Shown in pieces: positions 52,356-63,043 of a stretch of 64,000 bases of DNA. The notes below the pieces were generated by a model. That model was not told the origin of the DNA. It worked only from the letters and a program-made list of their open reading frames with translations, and did no database searches. Made by a program: the position numbers and the translations under genes. How positions within the stretch are numbered: the stretch's first letter is position 1; each line of letters begins with the position of its first letter. The DNA lies in contig NZ_JAGGPN010000011.1 of NCBI RefSeq assembly GCF_018613795.1, positions 20,575 to 84,574 of the forward strand, given 5' to 3'. The DNA is from Arthrobacter sp. ISL-65 (GTDB lineage Bacteria > Actinomycetota > Actinomycetes > Actinomycetales > Micrococcaceae).

Positions 52356-52610
52356 GGGATCCGCATGTCTTGACAAAGTTTTGGGCTCACGGTCTACTTT
52401 TACGCAGAGCACCGACATGACGCACGCGAACCGTACGCGTGGACAGGCTTCCATCAGAGCCCGTGGGGGCGGTGCACCAGCGGCCTACAGGCCCGCATAT
52501 ATGGCATCCGGCCGGCACTGCGTACGCAGAGATCCCGGAGCGCCCTACCGCCTCGTGAGCGGCCCAAAAATCTGAACAGCCCGGAACTTTGAACAGCCCA
52601 AAGGACAACT

Positions 52611-52820
52611 ATGCCCAGCACCACCAAGACCATCGATATCCATGTAAATGACCGCCAGATCCTGGACGAGAGGCTCGATGCCGCCGTCAAGAACCTGCAG
52701 GAAGAGGCCATGCTCACCGGGACCCACGGCATCATCGTCACGCGCAACAGGCCCGGAAGCTACACCGCCACGCTTTCCGACCAGGTTCCGTTCGGCACGA
52801 CCCGCGAAATCATCCTCTAA
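52611..52820 (+). CDS. Small conserved hypothetical protein
   Basis: A 69-residue protein with a clear ribosome site (AAAGGACAACT before ATG). The sequence KTIDIHVNDRQILDERLDAA, then EEAMLTGTHGIIVTRNRPG and TATLSDQVPFGTTREI, suggests a small alpha/beta fold. I know no function. It stands alone between the IclR gene and DUF4193 and has third-position G/C-rich codons, supporting a real gene. Confidence 0.72.
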   Translation: MPSTTKTIDIHVNDRQILDERLDAAVKNLQEEAMLTGTHGIIVTRNRPGSYTATLSDQVPFGTTREIIL

Positions 52821-52928
52821 ACTGTGGGGACCTTAACCATCCCCGGTATCCGGGAATACCTGACGGCGCCCGCTCGTTGACCCCTGCGAATGTGCGCCGA
52901 CCGGCGCTCAGCCGAAGGAGTAAAAACC

Positions 52929-53231
52929 ATGGCAACTGACTACGACGCCCCTCGCGTGGCCCAAGAGGACCAGCCGGCCAACGAATCACTGGAGGCCATC
53001 CAGTCCCGGCAGGGCGGATCCCAGACTGCCCTGCTTGATGTCGAAGAGGCCGATACCGCCGAAGGCATCGACCTTCCCGGCGCCGACCTGTCGCACGAAG
53101 AGCTGCTGATCCAGGTTGTTCCGGTGCAGGAGGACGAGTTCACCTGTATGTCCTGCTTCCTGGTCCACCACCGCAGCCAGCTCGCGCGGGAAAAGGACGG
53201 CAAGAAATACTGCTCGGAGTGTGAGGGCTAG
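52929..53231 (+). CDS. DUF4193 family protein with zinc-ribbon-like cysteines
   Basis: A 100-residue acidic protein with MATDYDAPR at the start and a C-terminal CMSC...CSEC pair (about residues 77-98) that should bind zinc. It is a small family widely conserved in actinobacteria, whose role is not established. AAGGAG precedes the ATG at 52929. Its last codons GAG GGC TAG are part of a three-copy tandem repeat that begins here, and a strong hairpin follows. Confidence 0.88.
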   Translation: MATDYDAPRVAQEDQPANESLEAIQSRQGGSQTALLDVEEADTAEGIDLPGADLSHEELLIQVVPVQEDEFTCMSCFLVHHRSQLAREKDGKKYCSECEG

Positions 53232-53264
53232 TACTGGAGGGCTAGTACTGGAGGCTAGTACTCC
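53224..53264 (+). repeat. Three-copy tandem repeat at the DUF4193 stop codon
   Basis: GAGGGCTAGTACTG occurs at 53224-53237 and 53238-53251, then GAGGCTAGTACT from 53252. Each copy carries the end of the gene, GAG GGC TAG, so the stop codon region has been copied. The last copy also pairs with the second to form a short hairpin. Confidence 0.85.
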
Positions 53265-53266
53265 AG

Positions 53267-53300
53267 GGCCAGCACTGAGAAGATATCGCTGTGCTGGCCC
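53267..53300 (+). terminator. Hairpin terminator after DUF4193
   Basis: Arms GGGCCAGCAC (53267-53276) and GTGCTGGCCC (53291-53300) pair perfectly around a 14-base loop. It sits between the DUF4193 gene and the start of the ChaA-like gene. Confidence 0.75.
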
Positions 53301-53313
53301 GGCTCGGATCGTC

Positions 53314-54402
53314 TTGGACCGGCGTCGTTCCCGTCGTCGGCTGATCGTGCTGGCCGTGACGTGGGGAGTTTCTCCCGGGCCGGTACTGGCCACCGCCATC
53401 GCGGTGGTTCTGGTGGGAGCCGTCCTGGCGGCGGTGCATCACGCCGAAGTGGTGGCCGAGCGCGTCGGCGAGCCTTTCGGATCGCTCGTGCTTGCGGTTG
53501 CCGTTACCGTCATCGAAGTGGCGCTCATCGTTACCTTGATCGCATCCGGAGGCGAGGGGAGCCATTCGCTGGCGCGGGACACCGTCTTCGCCGCCGTCAT
53601 GATCACGGCCAACGGCATCGTCGGGATCGCCCTGCTCGTGGGCGCCCGCAGGTATGGCATCCCACGGTTCAACCCGGAGGGAGCGGGTGCCGCCCTGGCC
53701 GTGGTCACCACGCTGGCTACCCTGACGCTGGTCCTGCCGACCTTCACGTCGTCGCGGCCAGGACCTGAGTTTTCTCCGCTGCAGCTGGGCTTCGCGGCCG
53801 TGGCTTCGTTGTCGCTTTACGGCGTGTTTGTGCTGACCCAGACTGTCCGCCACCGCCACTTTTTCCTTCCTGTCCTGTCCCCAGGGGACGGCGACGACAG
53901 CCTGCATGGCCCCACGCCCACCAACCGGGCCACCTACACAAGTCTGGCGTTGCTGTGCGCGGCGCTGATCGCCGTCGTCGGACTGGCCAAAACGGTATCC
54001 CCGGTGATCGAAGCGGGCGTCAGCCGTGCCGGAATCCCGGAGTCCTTCGTGGGCGTGATCATCGCGCTCCTGGTGCTGCTGCCGGAGGGCCTCGCCGCCT
54101 CCCGGGCCGCTTCCCGGAACAGGATCCAGATCAGCCTCAACCTGGCATACGGCTCCGCTATAGCCAGCATCGGCCTGACGATTCCCGCCATCGCCGTAGC
54201 CAGCATCTGGCTGCCGGGACCGCTGACGCTGGGGCTCGGCGGCACGCAGATAGTCCTGTTCCTGCTGACTGTCATCGTGGGAACGCTCACTGTTGTGCCC
54301 GGCCGCGCCACCCGACTGCAGGGAGCTATCCATCTGGTCTGTTCGCCGCGTTCCTCTTCCTCGCCATGTTCCCGTAGGCACTTCGATATCATGGCTTCAT
54401 GA
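53314..54402 (+). CDS. chaA: ChaA-like calcium/proton antiporter, C-terminus frameshifted
   Basis: Cation/proton exchanger of the CaCA superfamily, about 362 residues. HHAEVVAERVGEPFGSLVLA and ITANGIVGIALLVGARRYG, then LLPEGLAASRAASRNRIQIS, are the ion-binding repeats. The last helix should read IHLVLFAAFLFLAMFP and stop at 54377, but a missing base in GGTC(C)TG near 54337 throws the frame, giving CSPRSSSS and running to 54402 over the next start. The N-terminal start is uncertain; TTG 53314 is the first good choice. Likely exports Ca2+ or Na+/K+. Confidence 0.8.
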   Translation: MDRRRSRRRLIVLAVTWGVSPGPVLATAIAVVLVGAVLAAVHHAEVVAERVGEPFGSLVLAVAVTVIEVALIVTLIASGGEGSHSLARDTVFAAVMITANGIVGIALLVGARRYGIPRFNPEGAGAALAVVTTLATLTLVLPTFTSSRPGPEFSPLQLGFAAVASLSLYGVFVLTQTVRHRHFFLPVLSPGDGDDSLHGPTPTNRATYTSLALLCAALIAVVGLAKTVSPVIEAGVSRAGIPESFVGVIIALLVLLPEGLAASRAASRNRIQISLNLAYGSAIASIGLTIPAIAVASIWLPGPLTLGLGGTQIVLFLLTVIVGTLTVVPGRATRLQGAIHLVCSPRSSSSPCSRRHFDIMAS

Positions 54403-54893
54403 CTTCCCCTTCAGGGAGCGACGAAGACCTCCTGCTCGAGCGGCAGCTCTGCTTCGCTCTGGCTGTCGCCTCGCGCACCGTCATCGGCGCCTACCGGCCC
54501 GTGCTGCAGGAGCTGAACCTGACCCACCCGCAGTACCTGGTGATGCTCGCACTGTGGGAGAAGAGCCCGCGTTCCGTCAAGGAAATCAGCGACGCACTCC
54601 TCCTGGTCCCGGCCACCCTGTCCCCGCTGCTCAAGCGGCTCGAAGCGTTGGGATATGTCACCCGCCGCCGCGTTCCCGGCGATGAACGGTCCCTTGCCGT
54701 CGGCCTGACCCCCGAAGGAGCGGCGCTCCGCGACAAAGCAATGGGCGTGCCCGGCACCATGCTCGCCAAGCTCGGCCTCACCCGCGCCCAGGCGGAGGAC
54801 ATCCACCTTGCCATGACGCAGCTCATCGAATCCGCCCAGATCGATCACACGCTGCAGGCTGACCCGATCGTGGAAGACGAAGCAACGGCCTAG
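54399..54893 (+). CDS. OhrR-like MarR family regulator
   Basis: A 164-residue redox-sensing repressor. The N-terminal LLLERQLCFALAVASRTVIG contains the conserved reactive Cys (residue 18) of OhrR, which is oxidised by organic hydroperoxides, followed by a winged helix (SPRSVKEISDALLLVPATLS). The usual target ohr (osmC-like peroxidase) is not next to it. It starts 4 bases before the frameshifted end of chaA, but the two are probably separate units. Promoter unclear. Confidence 0.88.
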   Translation: MTSPSGSDEDLLLERQLCFALAVASRTVIGAYRPVLQELNLTHPQYLVMLALWEKSPRSVKEISDALLLVPATLSPLLKRLEALGYVTRRRVPGDERSLAVGLTPEGAALRDKAMGVPGTMLAKLGLTRAQAEDIHLAMTQLIESAQIDHTLQADPIVEDEATA

Positions 54894-54933
54894 GCACATT
54901 TGAGGCCTCGCTTCCCCCGCGAACCAACCTCAA

Positions 54934-54986
54934 CGCGAACGGACACTTGAGGCCCCGCCACCACGCGCGAACGGGCACTTGCGGCC
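54934..54986 (+). repeat. Imperfect 21-bp direct repeat pair
   Basis: CGCGAACGGACACTTGAGGCC (54934-54954) recurs as CGCGAACGGGCACTTGCGGCC (54966-54986) with two changes, and a partial third copy lies around 54893-54907. They lie in the gap between OhrR and the HNH gene. They do not look coding. Confidence 0.75.
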
Positions 54987-55081
54987 AGGACCATGGCCGC
55001 CTCTAAAATGTCGCACCCTCCGCCTAGTCTGAAAGTGTCCGGAAATGGAGAGGCCAGCACGTGTCCAGAGGAGGGAAGAAC

Positions 55082-56584
55082 ATGGAAGTCCAGGCGTTCG
55101 TCACTGATGACGAGACCTGGGTTCCGGCTGTCGCCTTCACGGACCGGGAGGATTCGCTTCTGGCCGGCTCGGTGAGCTTTCCGCTCCCCTCCTTCCTCAC
55201 AGCCGCCGAGGCTCTGGGTCTGGTGGAGTCGTCCGACCGGCTCATCGCCTGGGCAACCGCCATGAAACTGCGCGCCCTGGCCCGGGTCGAAGACGCGATC
55301 GGCGAAGAATCTCCCCGGCGCCAAGAGAACCAGCCGGTACGGTTCGGCGGGGAGGAAGCCCATGCGCTGGCCGTCAGTGAAGTGTCCACCGCCTCTGCCC
55401 TCTCGGAAGGTACAGCAGCCCGCTGGTTGAATGATGCGGCGGATCTGGCGGCGTCCCATTGGGAGGTCCTCGAGGCGGTCCAGGACGGGGAGATCTCCGA
55501 AGCGCATGCCCGGATCATCCTCGACCAGGCCCGATCCATCCCCGCCGAACAGGCCGAAAAATTCTCGCGGGTTGCCCTGCGACGCACTCGGACGCGGCTA
55601 GGCCGCCTCCGCACCCCAGCCGAATTGCGGACGTGCCTGCGGCGGCTGCGCGAGCGCCTTCACCCCGAAAGCCTCGAGGCCCGCAAAGAGGCTGCCCAGC
55701 GTGAGCGCGGCGTCTGGTTCTCGGCCGAACCCGACGGCATGTGCACCCTCACCGCACGCCTGACAGCGGAAATCGGGCTCGCGATTTTCAATGGGCTCGA
55801 CCACGATGCACGGCAGGCCGGCGCACGGGCTGCAGAACCCGGAGACGTTCCTGCGGCCGGCACTGCTCCCGATCACCACACTCTGTCGGAGTTGCGCGCC
55901 GATGCATTCACCTACCGTTTCTTGGGCGCATCAGATGAACCAGAGTCCGGCGCGTTCCGTGCCGAGGTTGTGGTGACCATTCCCGTCGGACAGGTCCTCG
56001 GTGACGGCGTCGATTGGTCCGAGGCGCTCTCCAGTGAACTGGAAACGGCTGAGCTCCAAGCAGGGTCACTTGGAACAGCTGAGCTCGAACTGGCTGAGCT
56101 CCAGGGCTACGGCCCAATCGATGCTGCCACGGCCCGGCGCCTGGCTGTCTTGGCGCCCACATGGCAGCGGCTCTTCACAGACTGCACCACCGGCCAGGCC
56201 CTGGGCGTGGGCCGCGCAGCCTACCGTCCACCGCAGGCGCTTCGCCGGTACCTCAATTGCCGGGACGGGACCTGCCGCTTCCCGGGATGCACCCGCCGGG
56301 CTACCACCTGCGAACCCGACCACACCATCGAATGGCAGGACGGCGGCACCACCGACGCTGGCAACCTGGCAATGCTCTGCCGAAGACACCATGCACTGAA
56401 GTCCATCGGCGCGTGGACCTACACGCACTCCGGCGCGGGTAACCTCAGCTGGCATTCACCGCTGGGACGGGCCTACGTTACCGAACCAGCACATTTCGGC
56501 ATGCCCGGCCACCCAATCGAGCCACCGGAACCAACACTGAAACCACCGGATCACGCCACCGCACCCGAACCTCCGCCTTTTTAG
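55082..56584 (+). CDS. HNH endonuclease with DUF222 domain (13E12 repeat family)
   Basis: A 500-residue protein of a family repeated many times in actinobacteria. The DUF222 region (about residues 35-380) is followed by a C-terminal HNH nuclease with CRFPGCTRRATTCEPDHTIE and LAMLCRRHHALKS. Residues about 320-345 contain a local TAEL(Q/E)-type repeat. GAGGAGGGAAGAAC before ATG 55082 decides the start, though a GTG 21 bases earlier is open. The biological role of the family is unknown; it is not mobile in this context. Confidence 0.9.
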   Translation: MEVQAFVTDDETWVPAVAFTDREDSLLAGSVSFPLPSFLTAAEALGLVESSDRLIAWATAMKLRALARVEDAIGEESPRRQENQPVRFGGEEAHALAVSEVSTASALSEGTAARWLNDAADLAASHWEVLEAVQDGEISEAHARIILDQARSIPAEQAEKFSRVALRRTRTRLGRLRTPAELRTCLRRLRERLHPESLEARKEAAQRERGVWFSAEPDGMCTLTARLTAEIGLAIFNGLDHDARQAGARAAEPGDVPAAGTAPDHHTLSELRADAFTYRFLGASDEPESGAFRAEVVVTIPVGQVLGDGVDWSEALSSELETAELQAGSLGTAELELAELQGYGPIDAATARRLAVLAPTWQRLFTDCTTGQALGVGRAAYRPPQALRRYLNCRDGTCRFPGCTRRATTCEPDHTIEWQDGGTTDAGNLAMLCRRHHALKSIGAWTYTHSGAGNLSWHSPLGRAYVTEPAHFGMPGHPIEPPEPTLKPPDHATAPEPPPF

Positions 56585-56598
56585 GGGAATGGCGCCTT

Positions 56599-56805
56599 GT
56601 GCCGGATCGTTACGACTGGGTCCACGGCCCGGCCCTGCCCTTGCGCCAGCCCGGCGCTGACCAGCAGGCACAAGACGGCGAGGGGAAGAGGCTGCCTCCG
56701 GGCCAGACCAACGCGGATCAGCAAGTGGCCGGGCTCGCTGCTGCCACCCACTATGGGGAGGCCGAGGACCCGGAGGCGGAAAGCGACGTGAACAAGCCGT
56801 TGTGA
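56599..56805 (+). CDS. Small hydrophilic hypothetical protein
   Basis: A 68-residue frame starting with GTG just after the HNH gene. Third codon positions are about 85 percent G/C, typical of real genes in this window. The sequence is rich in Gln, Gly and acidic residues (PGADQQAQDGEGKRLP, then NADQQVAGL) with no known fold and no membrane segment. The ribosome site is weak. An opposite-strand frame (56581-56829) also exists but has no support. Confidence 0.4.
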   Translation: MPDRYDWVHGPALPLRQPGADQQAQDGEGKRLPPGQTNADQQVAGLAAATHYGEAEDPEAESDVNKPL

Positions 56806-56913
56806 ATGACGGGGCAAATGGGCCACCACACCTGCCCCGGTCCCTTTGACGACACCGGTCGGACGCCGCCGTAGGGTGGCTCCAGCTAGTCGGCGTTGCT
56901 CAGTAGTCCACAG

Positions 56914-57243
56914 TTAGCCGGCGTCGACGACGTCCAGCCGGCTCGCGCCGGCGTCGTCCTTCGCCTGCACCGGCGGCGCGGTGCGCGCCAGGACCAGCTT
57001 CAACACCAGCAGCGTCACGGTGGCCACCAGCGCGGCCACGGTAAAGATGCCGAAACCCAACTCTGGTTGCCGGCGGCGAACACCCTGGTCTGCGCGCTGA
57101 AGAGGAACACCCCGGCAGCGAAGACCAGAACGCACGTGGCGATCAGCGGCAAGGTGTGCCCCAAGGGAGTAGACGGCGGCCGCGGTCAGAGCGAACCAGA
57201 TGATCGCCACGCGCACGGGACCAAACCTGCGGTACCTGTACAA
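56914..57243 (-). pseudogene. Small membrane protein broken by two compensating frameshifts
   Basis: A hydrophobic protein. The frame starts with RYRRFGPVRVAIIWFALTAA, a first membrane helix, and ends with GFGIFTVAALVATVTLLVLK plus a charged tail. Between them the reading frame gives Arg-rich nonsense. The next frame instead reads LPLIATCVLVFAAGVFLFSA, a perfect middle helix, which shows a shift near the GGGG run at about 57160 and a return near 57060. The intact ancestor would be a three-helix protein of unknown function. Confidence 0.6.
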
Positions 57244-57314
57244 AAAATTTCTCAGTCAGAGTCCGACGGCGGTGCCCGGCAGAAAATTGCCTGCGAAAGG
57301 TAGAATTTGCTGGC

Positions 57315-57917
57315 ATGAGGACAGTCGCAGACAACCTTGAAGATCCTGATGACGTCCGCACCCGTATTGTGGTCACCGCTTACAGACTGTTTGCCCACCG
57401 CGGGATCCGCGACGTCGGGGTAGACGAGCTGATCCGCGCCTCGGGCGTCGCCAAGGCGACGTTCTACCGGCATTTCCCGTCAAAGGACGATGTGGCGCTG
57501 GCCTTTCTGAAGCGCCGCGACGAGCTGTGGATGCTCGGATCGGTGGTACCGGAAGCCCGAAGCAGGGCCGATAACCCTGAAGACCAGTTGCTGGCCATCT
57601 TCGACGTTTACGACCAGTGGTTCCAGGACGATGACTTCGAAGCGTGTTCCTTCGTAAAGGTGCTGCTGGAGATGGGGCCCGGGCATCCCCTGGGACAGGC
57701 GAGCATCGGGTACCTGGGCAGGATCCGCCAACAGGTGCGGCTCCTGGCCGAGGAAGCGGGACTGGAGGACTCCGAGGCCTTCGCCCTCTCCTGGCACATC
57801 CTCATGAAGGGCTCGATCATTGCCGCCGCCGAAGGCGACAAGCTGTCCGCCCGCCGCGCCCGGCACATGGCCAGCGGACTAATTGCCGACCACCGGCCCA
57901 AGAGCTTGCCAGAATAG
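57315..57917 (+). CDS. TetR family transcriptional regulator
   Basis: A 200-residue repressor. The HTH (about residues 15-62) reads VTAYRLFAHRGIRDVGVDEL and ASGVAKATFYRHFPSKDDVA. The ligand domain has a single-subunit TetR_C-like arrangement (FDVYDQWFQDDDFEACSFVK). It is convergent with katG, sharing the terminator at 57967-57996. The gene it controls is not apparent; the small membrane protein lies divergently upstream. Confidence 0.9.
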   Translation: MRTVADNLEDPDDVRTRIVVTAYRLFAHRGIRDVGVDELIRASGVAKATFYRHFPSKDDVALAFLKRRDELWMLGSVVPEARSRADNPEDQLLAIFDVYDQWFQDDDFEACSFVKVLLEMGPGHPLGQASIGYLGRIRQQVRLLAEEAGLEDSEAFALSWHILMKGSIIAAAEGDKLSARRARHMASGLIADHRPKSLPE

Positions 57918-57966
57918 TTTTTTCCAGACGAGTTCGACGGCGGTTTAGCGCCTGGTTGTAGATCTT

Positions 57967-57996
57967 CGGGGCCGGCCGCATCCGCGGCCGGCCCCG
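57967..57996. terminator. Bidirectional hairpin terminator
   Basis: A 13-bp perfect stem (57967-57979 with 57984-57996) around loop ATCC lies between the convergent TetR gene and katG and can end both transcripts. Confidence 0.88.
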
Positions 57997-58005
57997 GTGA
58001 CTGGG

Positions 58006-60408
<2,403 letters not shown>

Positions 60409-60496
60409 CTACAGGTGCCGGGCCAGGTCATCGCCGAAGCGCTCCGCGCCGCCAACGCCTGGGCCGATAAGAAAGGTCCTGAGCCTCTCGGGCACA

Positions 60497-61090
60497 ATGG
60501 AAGGCATGACCCTCACGACTTTCGCCCTCATCCGTCATGGCCAGACCGACTGGAATGCGCAGCGCCGGCTGCAGGGATCCAGCGATATTCCGCTGAACGA
60601 CGTCGGCCGCGGCCAGGCGCGCGACGCCGTCGCCGTCTTGTCCGGGCAGGCGTGGGACACGGTCGTATCCTCGCCGCTGAGCCGTGCGGCGGAAACCGCA
60701 GACCTGATCGCCGCCGGCCTCGGACTCACAGTCGCCCGGCATGTGCCGGAGCTCACCGAACGCAGCTTCGGGCCCGCGGAGGGCCTGCAGGCTGGCCCGG
60801 AACTGGAGGCACTGCGCATCCCCGGCGGCTTCCGCGGGGCGGAAAGCGACGACGAAGCGGGCTCCCGGGGCCTGGCCGCCCTGGAGGCGCTGGCCGAGGA
60901 GTTCCGCGGACGCCGCGTTTTGGTCGTCGCCCACGGCACGCTCCTCCGCCTGACCCTCGGCCGTGCCATCGGCAGCACCCTGGCAAGCATCGATAACGCG
61001 GCGCTCAACCTTGCCCACCACCACGCCGTCGACGGCTGGGAGCTCGAATACTTCAACGGCGAACGGGTAGTGGAGGCCGCCCGCAGCTAG
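60497..61090 (+). CDS. Histidine phosphatase family protein
   Basis: A 197-residue phosphoglycerate-mutase-like phosphatase. The phosphohistidine motif is LIRHGQTDWNAQ at the N-terminus, followed by SSPLSRAAETA, ERSFGPAEG and the second catalytic His in VVAHGTLLRL. Members hydrolyse sugar phosphates or act on small molecules. ATG 60497 or 60506 may start it. It is divergent from katG with 196 bp between. Confidence 0.9.
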   Translation: MEGMTLTTFALIRHGQTDWNAQRRLQGSSDIPLNDVGRGQARDAVAVLSGQAWDTVVSSPLSRAAETADLIAAGLGLTVARHVPELTERSFGPAEGLQAGPELEALRIPGGFRGAESDDEAGSRGLAALEALAEEFRGRRVLVVAHGTLLRLTLGRAIGSTLASIDNAALNLAHHHAVDGWELEYFNGERVVEAARS

Positions 61091-61211
61091 GAAAATTGCT
61101 GCGGTCCCTGTCCCCGGGGGCCCGACAGGACTACCTTTTTCCTATGGAAGGGCAAGTACAGGCGCTCCGGACCGGCAAGGAGTTTCTACTCAACGAGGAG
61201 TGGGGCCGGAT

Positions 61212-61925
61212 ATGAAGCCACGAACCATACTTTTGGGGGTCATCGTGCTGCTGCTGGCCGCTGGCGGGGCGGCATTTTTTTACTTCAATAACTTGAGAAG
61301 CAGCGCTGCCGACTACAATCCGCAGATCGCCCCGGCGGATTTCACGACGAAAATAACCAATAAGTACTTCGCCCTTCCGGTCGGCAAGAAAATGACCTAT
61401 GGGACCGGTGGCGACAGGATCGAAATTGAGATCCTGCCGGAGAAGCGGGTCATTGAGGGCGTCGAAACGATCATCTACCTCGACAGGGAATTCAAGAACG
61501 GGCAGCTCGTCGAGGAGACCAAGGACTACTTGGCACAGCACAAGAACGGCGATGTGTGGTACTTCGGCGAGGACGTGGATAACTACAAGGACGGCAAACT
61601 GCAGGATCATTCCGGCAGCTTTATCCACGGGCAGGATGGGGCAAAGGCCGGCATATGGATGAAGGCCGATCAGCGCGTGGGCGACACCTACCGGCAGGAG
61701 TACTACCTGGGGCATGCGGAAGATATGCGGGACACCATCGCCACAGGCCAGACCGTTACAACGAGCATGGGCACCTACACGGACTGTGTGAAGGTGGACG
61801 ACTGGACGCCGCTGGAGTTTAACTCCCGGGAGCACAAGTACTACTGCCCCGAGGTGAGCTCGCTGGTCCTGGTCGAGGAACCAAGCGGCAAACGGTCAGA
61901 ACTCACGAATATTGACCTGCCGTAA
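61212..61925 (+). CDS. Membrane-anchored secreted protein of unknown function
   Basis: A 237-residue protein with an N-terminal membrane anchor (ILLGVIVLLLAAGGAAFFYF) and an extracellular beta-rich part with two Cys late in the sequence (YTDCVKVDD and KYYCPEVSS). Composition is unusually A/T-rich for this window, for example ATTTTTTTACTTC in the anchor, and contains many Lys, Asn and Tyr, which may mean foreign origin. No family is recognised. A strong hairpin terminator follows. Confidence 0.78.
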   Translation: MKPRTILLGVIVLLLAAGGAAFFYFNNLRSSAADYNPQIAPADFTTKITNKYFALPVGKKMTYGTGGDRIEIEILPEKRVIEGVETIIYLDREFKNGQLVEETKDYLAQHKNGDVWYFGEDVDNYKDGKLQDHSGSFIHGQDGAKAGIWMKADQRVGDTYRQEYYLGHAEDMRDTIATGQTVTTSMGTYTDCVKVDDWTPLEFNSREHKYYCPEVSSLVLVEEPSGKRSELTNIDLP

Positions 61926-61933
61926 GGAAGCAA

Positions 61934-61973
61934 CGTGAAAGCCAGGGCCGGCATGCGGGCCCTGGCTTTCACG
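61934..61973 (+). terminator. Hairpin terminator, 16-bp perfect stem
   Basis: Arms 61934-61949 and 61958-61973 are perfect complements around an 8-base loop. It closes the secreted-protein gene and faces the end of the convergent PRC-barrel gene. Confidence 0.9.
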
Positions 61974-61981
61974 AATTCCTG

Positions 61982-62806
61982 CTACCGCCGGGCGTCGTCG
62001 ATGCCGTCGGTTTCGATGCGTTCCTTTCGGACTTCCTCGTCGACGGTCACCTCGCCCGTCACCGTTTCCTTGTCCAGGCGGACCCGCTCAACCGGGACGG
62101 TTTCCTTCTCGATCACTGGGCGCTCCTCATGGAGGGTCACCTCGTGTTCCTCCTCGCTGATGTCCGGCCCGGACAAGGCGGCACCCCGGTTGGCGTCCGT
62201 GATGGGTTCGCGCTCGATCCGAACCTCTTCGCGCTGGACCGGAACGGTCTTGGTGACGTTCTCCGTGGTGACGTACTTGCGAAGCCTGGCACGCCCGGCG
62301 GCCTGCCTTTCCGTGCCGACGTTCAGGCGCTCCTCGGAGCGGGTCATCGCGTCATCGGTGGTGGGCCCGGAAGTGTCACGTCCAACCGTCCCGGTGGCGT
62401 CAGCCGTCCCGGTCCGGGTGTCGGCGGCATTGCCCGCACCGGCATAGTCTGCGTCCCAGCGGGTTCCCGTGTCCGTGTAGCTCTGGTGTCCGTCGAGGCC
62501 GTAGTGGCCGAAGAGCCGGTCCTCTTCCGAAGGCTCAAGGTGGCCGTCCGTTTCCACCCTTGGCGCGTCCTTGACCTGGTCCTTGGTGTAGGGAACCAGG
62601 ATGTCGTTGCCTTCAAGACGGGCGCCCTGAAGCGGGACAAAGGATTCGGAGGTGCCGAACAGTCCGGTCTTGACCGTCACCCAGGTCGGGTGGCCATCGG
62701 CGTCGTCGGCGTAGACCTGGCCCACTGACCCGATCTTGTCCCCGTCTTCAGAAAGGACGTTTCCGTTGCGCTGCAGCAGGTCATCAATGTTTTCCGTGGT
62801 GAGCAT
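61982..62806 (-). CDS. PRC-barrel plus DUF2382 protein (stress-response type)
   Basis: A 274-residue protein with an N-terminal PRC-barrel domain (VLSEDGDKIGSVGQVYADDA) and a C-terminal DUF2382 domain (about residues 160-260; LRKYVTTENVTKTVPVQREE and EVTLHEERPVIEK). This layout is found in proteins linked to general stress, membrane or holin-type clusters. A Gly/Thr/Asp-rich linker joins the domains. The upstream region carries three AAGCATGCTTA-type elements that probably set its expression. The gene before it on the other strand is the frameshifted small protein. Confidence 0.88.
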   Translation of the reverse strand: MLTTENIDDLLQRNGNVLSEDGDKIGSVGQVYADDADGHPTWVTVKTGLFGTSESFVPLQGARLEGNDILVPYTKDQVKDAPRVETDGHLEPSEEDRLFGHYGLDGHQSYTDTGTRWDADYAGAGNAADTRTGTADATGTVGRDTSGPTTDDAMTRSEERLNVGTERQAAGRARLRKYVTTENVTKTVPVQREEVRIEREPITDANRGAALSGPDISEEEHEVTLHEERPVIEKETVPVERVRLDKETVTGEVTVDEEVRKERIETDGIDDARR

Positions 62807-62878
62807 GGCGTCTCCTTGGATCTCAGATGTTTGGGGGGTTCGCAGCGCCTCCCTGCAGGACGCTGCACCCGAATAAGA

Positions 62879-62970
62879 TAAGCATGCTTAGCAACCTGTT
62901 CGCAAGCATGCTTACTAATTTTCTGCGTTATGACTGCCGGCCCTTGCGGAAGAAATACCAAGTGTGCTTA
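62879..62970. promoter_or_regulatory. Cluster of three AAGCATGCTT(A) elements
   Basis: TAAGCATGCTTA (62879-62890), AAGCATGCTT (62904-62913) and AAGTGTGCTTA (62960-62970) lie in the divergent promoter region between the PRC-barrel gene and the next operon; the first is a perfect palindrome. A fourth copy is at 9553-9564. They are A/T-rich islands in GC-rich DNA and look like regulator or sigma-factor sites. Confidence 0.6.
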
Positions 62971-63043
62971 CTATTTCCGGGTAATCAGGATTGCTGCCGA
63001 TCCAGCACCGCTGGTTCTTCATCCTCAAGGAAAGAGAGCAACG

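Noticed and set aside
56581..56829. 82-codon minus-strand frame after the HNH gene
   Set aside because: Opposite the small plus-strand gene, which has better codon use; no motif or ribosome site.
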